Source: an uncultured Porphyromonas sp. (GTDB taxonomy: Bacteria > Bacteroidota > Bacteroidia > Bacteroidales > Porphyromonadaceae). From it: a stretch of 6,893 nucleotides of DNA. Under the pieces are notes generated by a model that was not told the origin of the DNA, did not search any database, and saw only the letters and a program-made list of their open reading frames with translations. Position numbers and translations under genes: made by a program. The stretch is from assembly GCA_946997275.1 (NCBI GenBank), contig CAMPUN010000059.1, forward strand, positions 1 to 6,893. The letters are read 5' to 3'. This document shows positions 6,634-6,893 of the stretch, piece by piece. Numbering within the stretch: the stretch's first letter is position 1; every line of letters begins with the position of its first letter.

Positions 6634-6665
6634 TTACGATGGTCGCCCCAGCGGTGCCATCGTAA
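6634..6665. other. First 3' hairpin after the operon
   Basis: TTACGATGG (6634-6642) pairs perfectly with CCATCGTAA (6657-6665). With one bulged T (6643), CGCC (6644-6647) can extend the stem against GGTG (6653-6656, including one G-T pair), leaving a five-base loop. It starts 14 nt after the stop codon of the secreted thioredoxin. No T-run follows (CGCAAGCAACT), so it is more likely an RNA 3'-end stabiliser or an auxiliary hairpin than a terminator by itself. The dyad also works on the minus strand. Confidence 0.65.
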
Positions 6666-6679
6666 CGCAAGCAACTAAC

Positions 6680-6730
6680 AAAGGCAGACCGTCGAGACGC
6701 CCCAGTGTGTCTCGGTGGTCTGCCTTTATT
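6680..6730. terminator. Strong rho-independent terminator, probably bidirectional
   Basis: AAAGGCAGACC (6680-6690) pairs perfectly with GGTCTGCCTTT (6717-6727). Inside it CGAGAC (6693-6698) pairs with GTCTCG (6709-6714), the two stems joined by a GT/GT step that can form tandem G-U pairs. The result is a nearly continuous 19-bp stem with a ten-base loop. The + strand ends CCTTTATT; the minus strand ends in GGCAGACC preceded by AAA, giving CCTTTGTTAG in the other direction. It therefore can stop transcripts from both sides. It closes the five-gene cluster. Confidence 0.82.
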
Positions 6731-6747
6731 CTGCTCGTACCTATACG

Positions 6748-6893
6748 GAGACTGTTGCATAAAGGCGAATCGCTGTGTTGCTTTCGGGATTCGGCTTCGG
6801 TCACATACGGAGGTATGCTCCCTTCAGACCTCACCCTTAGCGCCTTGCGCTTCATCCTTTCTGCAAAGTCTAGACAATCTTGCAAGCAAGATT
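6748..6893. repeat. Candidate dispersed repeat or insertion-sequence/MITE edge
   Basis: Beyond the terminator no gene is evident. GAGACTGTTGCAT at 6748-6760 resembles the terminal inverted repeats of IS5-like elements common in Porphyromonas (recalled, not searched). The following DNA is packed with short dyads: CGAATC (6766-6771) with GATTCG (6788-6793); CATAC-GGAG-GTATG (6804-6817); GTCTAGAC (6868-6875); and AATCTTGC-AA-GCAAGATT (6876-6893). TACGGAG occurs both at 6744-6750 and 6806-6812. The other end of any element lies outside the window, so boundaries and type are open. An ordinary structured intergenic region is the alternative. Confidence 0.35.
6876..6893. other. 18-bp interrupted palindrome at the window end
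   Basis: AATCTTGC and GCAAGATT are perfect 8-bp inverted arms around AA. The adjacent GTCTAGAC (6868-6875) is itself an 8-bp palindrome. This could be a protein-binding site, a small hairpin, or part of the repeat element above. The window stops here, so any T-run or longer symmetry cannot be seen. Confidence 0.45.

Noticed and set aside
6634..6885. Minus-strand 83-codon ORF over the terminator and the 3' repeat
   Set aside because: It runs straight through both hairpins, has no recognisable domain, no export signal and no leader. It is better explained as a chance frame in a structured non-coding or repeated region.

Overview
The window looks like a chromosomal stretch from a member of the Bacteroidota, most likely a Porphyromonas-like anaerobe. 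Several signs agree. The last gene ends in a type IX secretion (T9SS) C-terminal sorting domain. A Bacteroidota-type -7 promoter box (TAnnTTTG) precedes the cluster. Start codons follow A-rich leaders rather than Shine-Dalgarno sequences. Every signal-peptidase-I substrate has Gln at the predicted +1 position. The species is inferred; no ribosomal RNA or other taxonomic marker is present.

Layout, all genes on the + strand. Positions 1-576 hold the 3' part of a cobalamin-biosynthesis gene (cbiB/cobD) whose start lies outside the window. Positions 577-856 are a non-coding gap with a degenerate tandem array of eight 21-22 bp units (595-764), then a promoter-like element (813-820). Positions 857-6619 hold five co-directional genes separated by only 28, 66, 41 and 42 nt: (1) a lipoprotein with a bacterial Ig-like (Big_2) domain and a Cys-rich C-terminal domain; (2) a small periplasmic TlpA-like thioredoxin (WCKPC); (3) a DUF6029-type outer-membrane beta-barrel protein whose mature form has only two cysteines, in a CSGGVC hairpin just before the last strand; (4) an Omp28-family lipoprotein with a thioredoxin-like fold and a CSNC motif; (5) a multidomain thioredoxin (WCPPC) with an Ig/PKD-like domain, a cleaved-adhesin-like jelly roll and a T9SS sorting tail. 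Positions 6634-6730 hold two hairpins; the second is a strong, probably bidirectional terminator. Positions 6748-6893 look like the edge of a dispersed repeat or insertion-sequence/MITE end that runs out of the window.

Taken together, the five genes look like an envelope redox module. Three thioredoxin-fold proteins are placed, by their targeting signals, in the periplasm, on a membrane as a lipoprotein, and at the cell surface or outside through T9SS. They are co-transcribed with an outer-membrane barrel and a lipoprotein that each carry a C-x4-C pair. The working idea is that the thioredoxins make, reshuffle or protect those disulfides, or handle a common ligand. This is inference from motifs and gene order. 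From memory, P. gingivalis has a similar neighbourhood around its thioredoxin-CTD haemin-binding protein HBP35; that should be checked rather than assumed.
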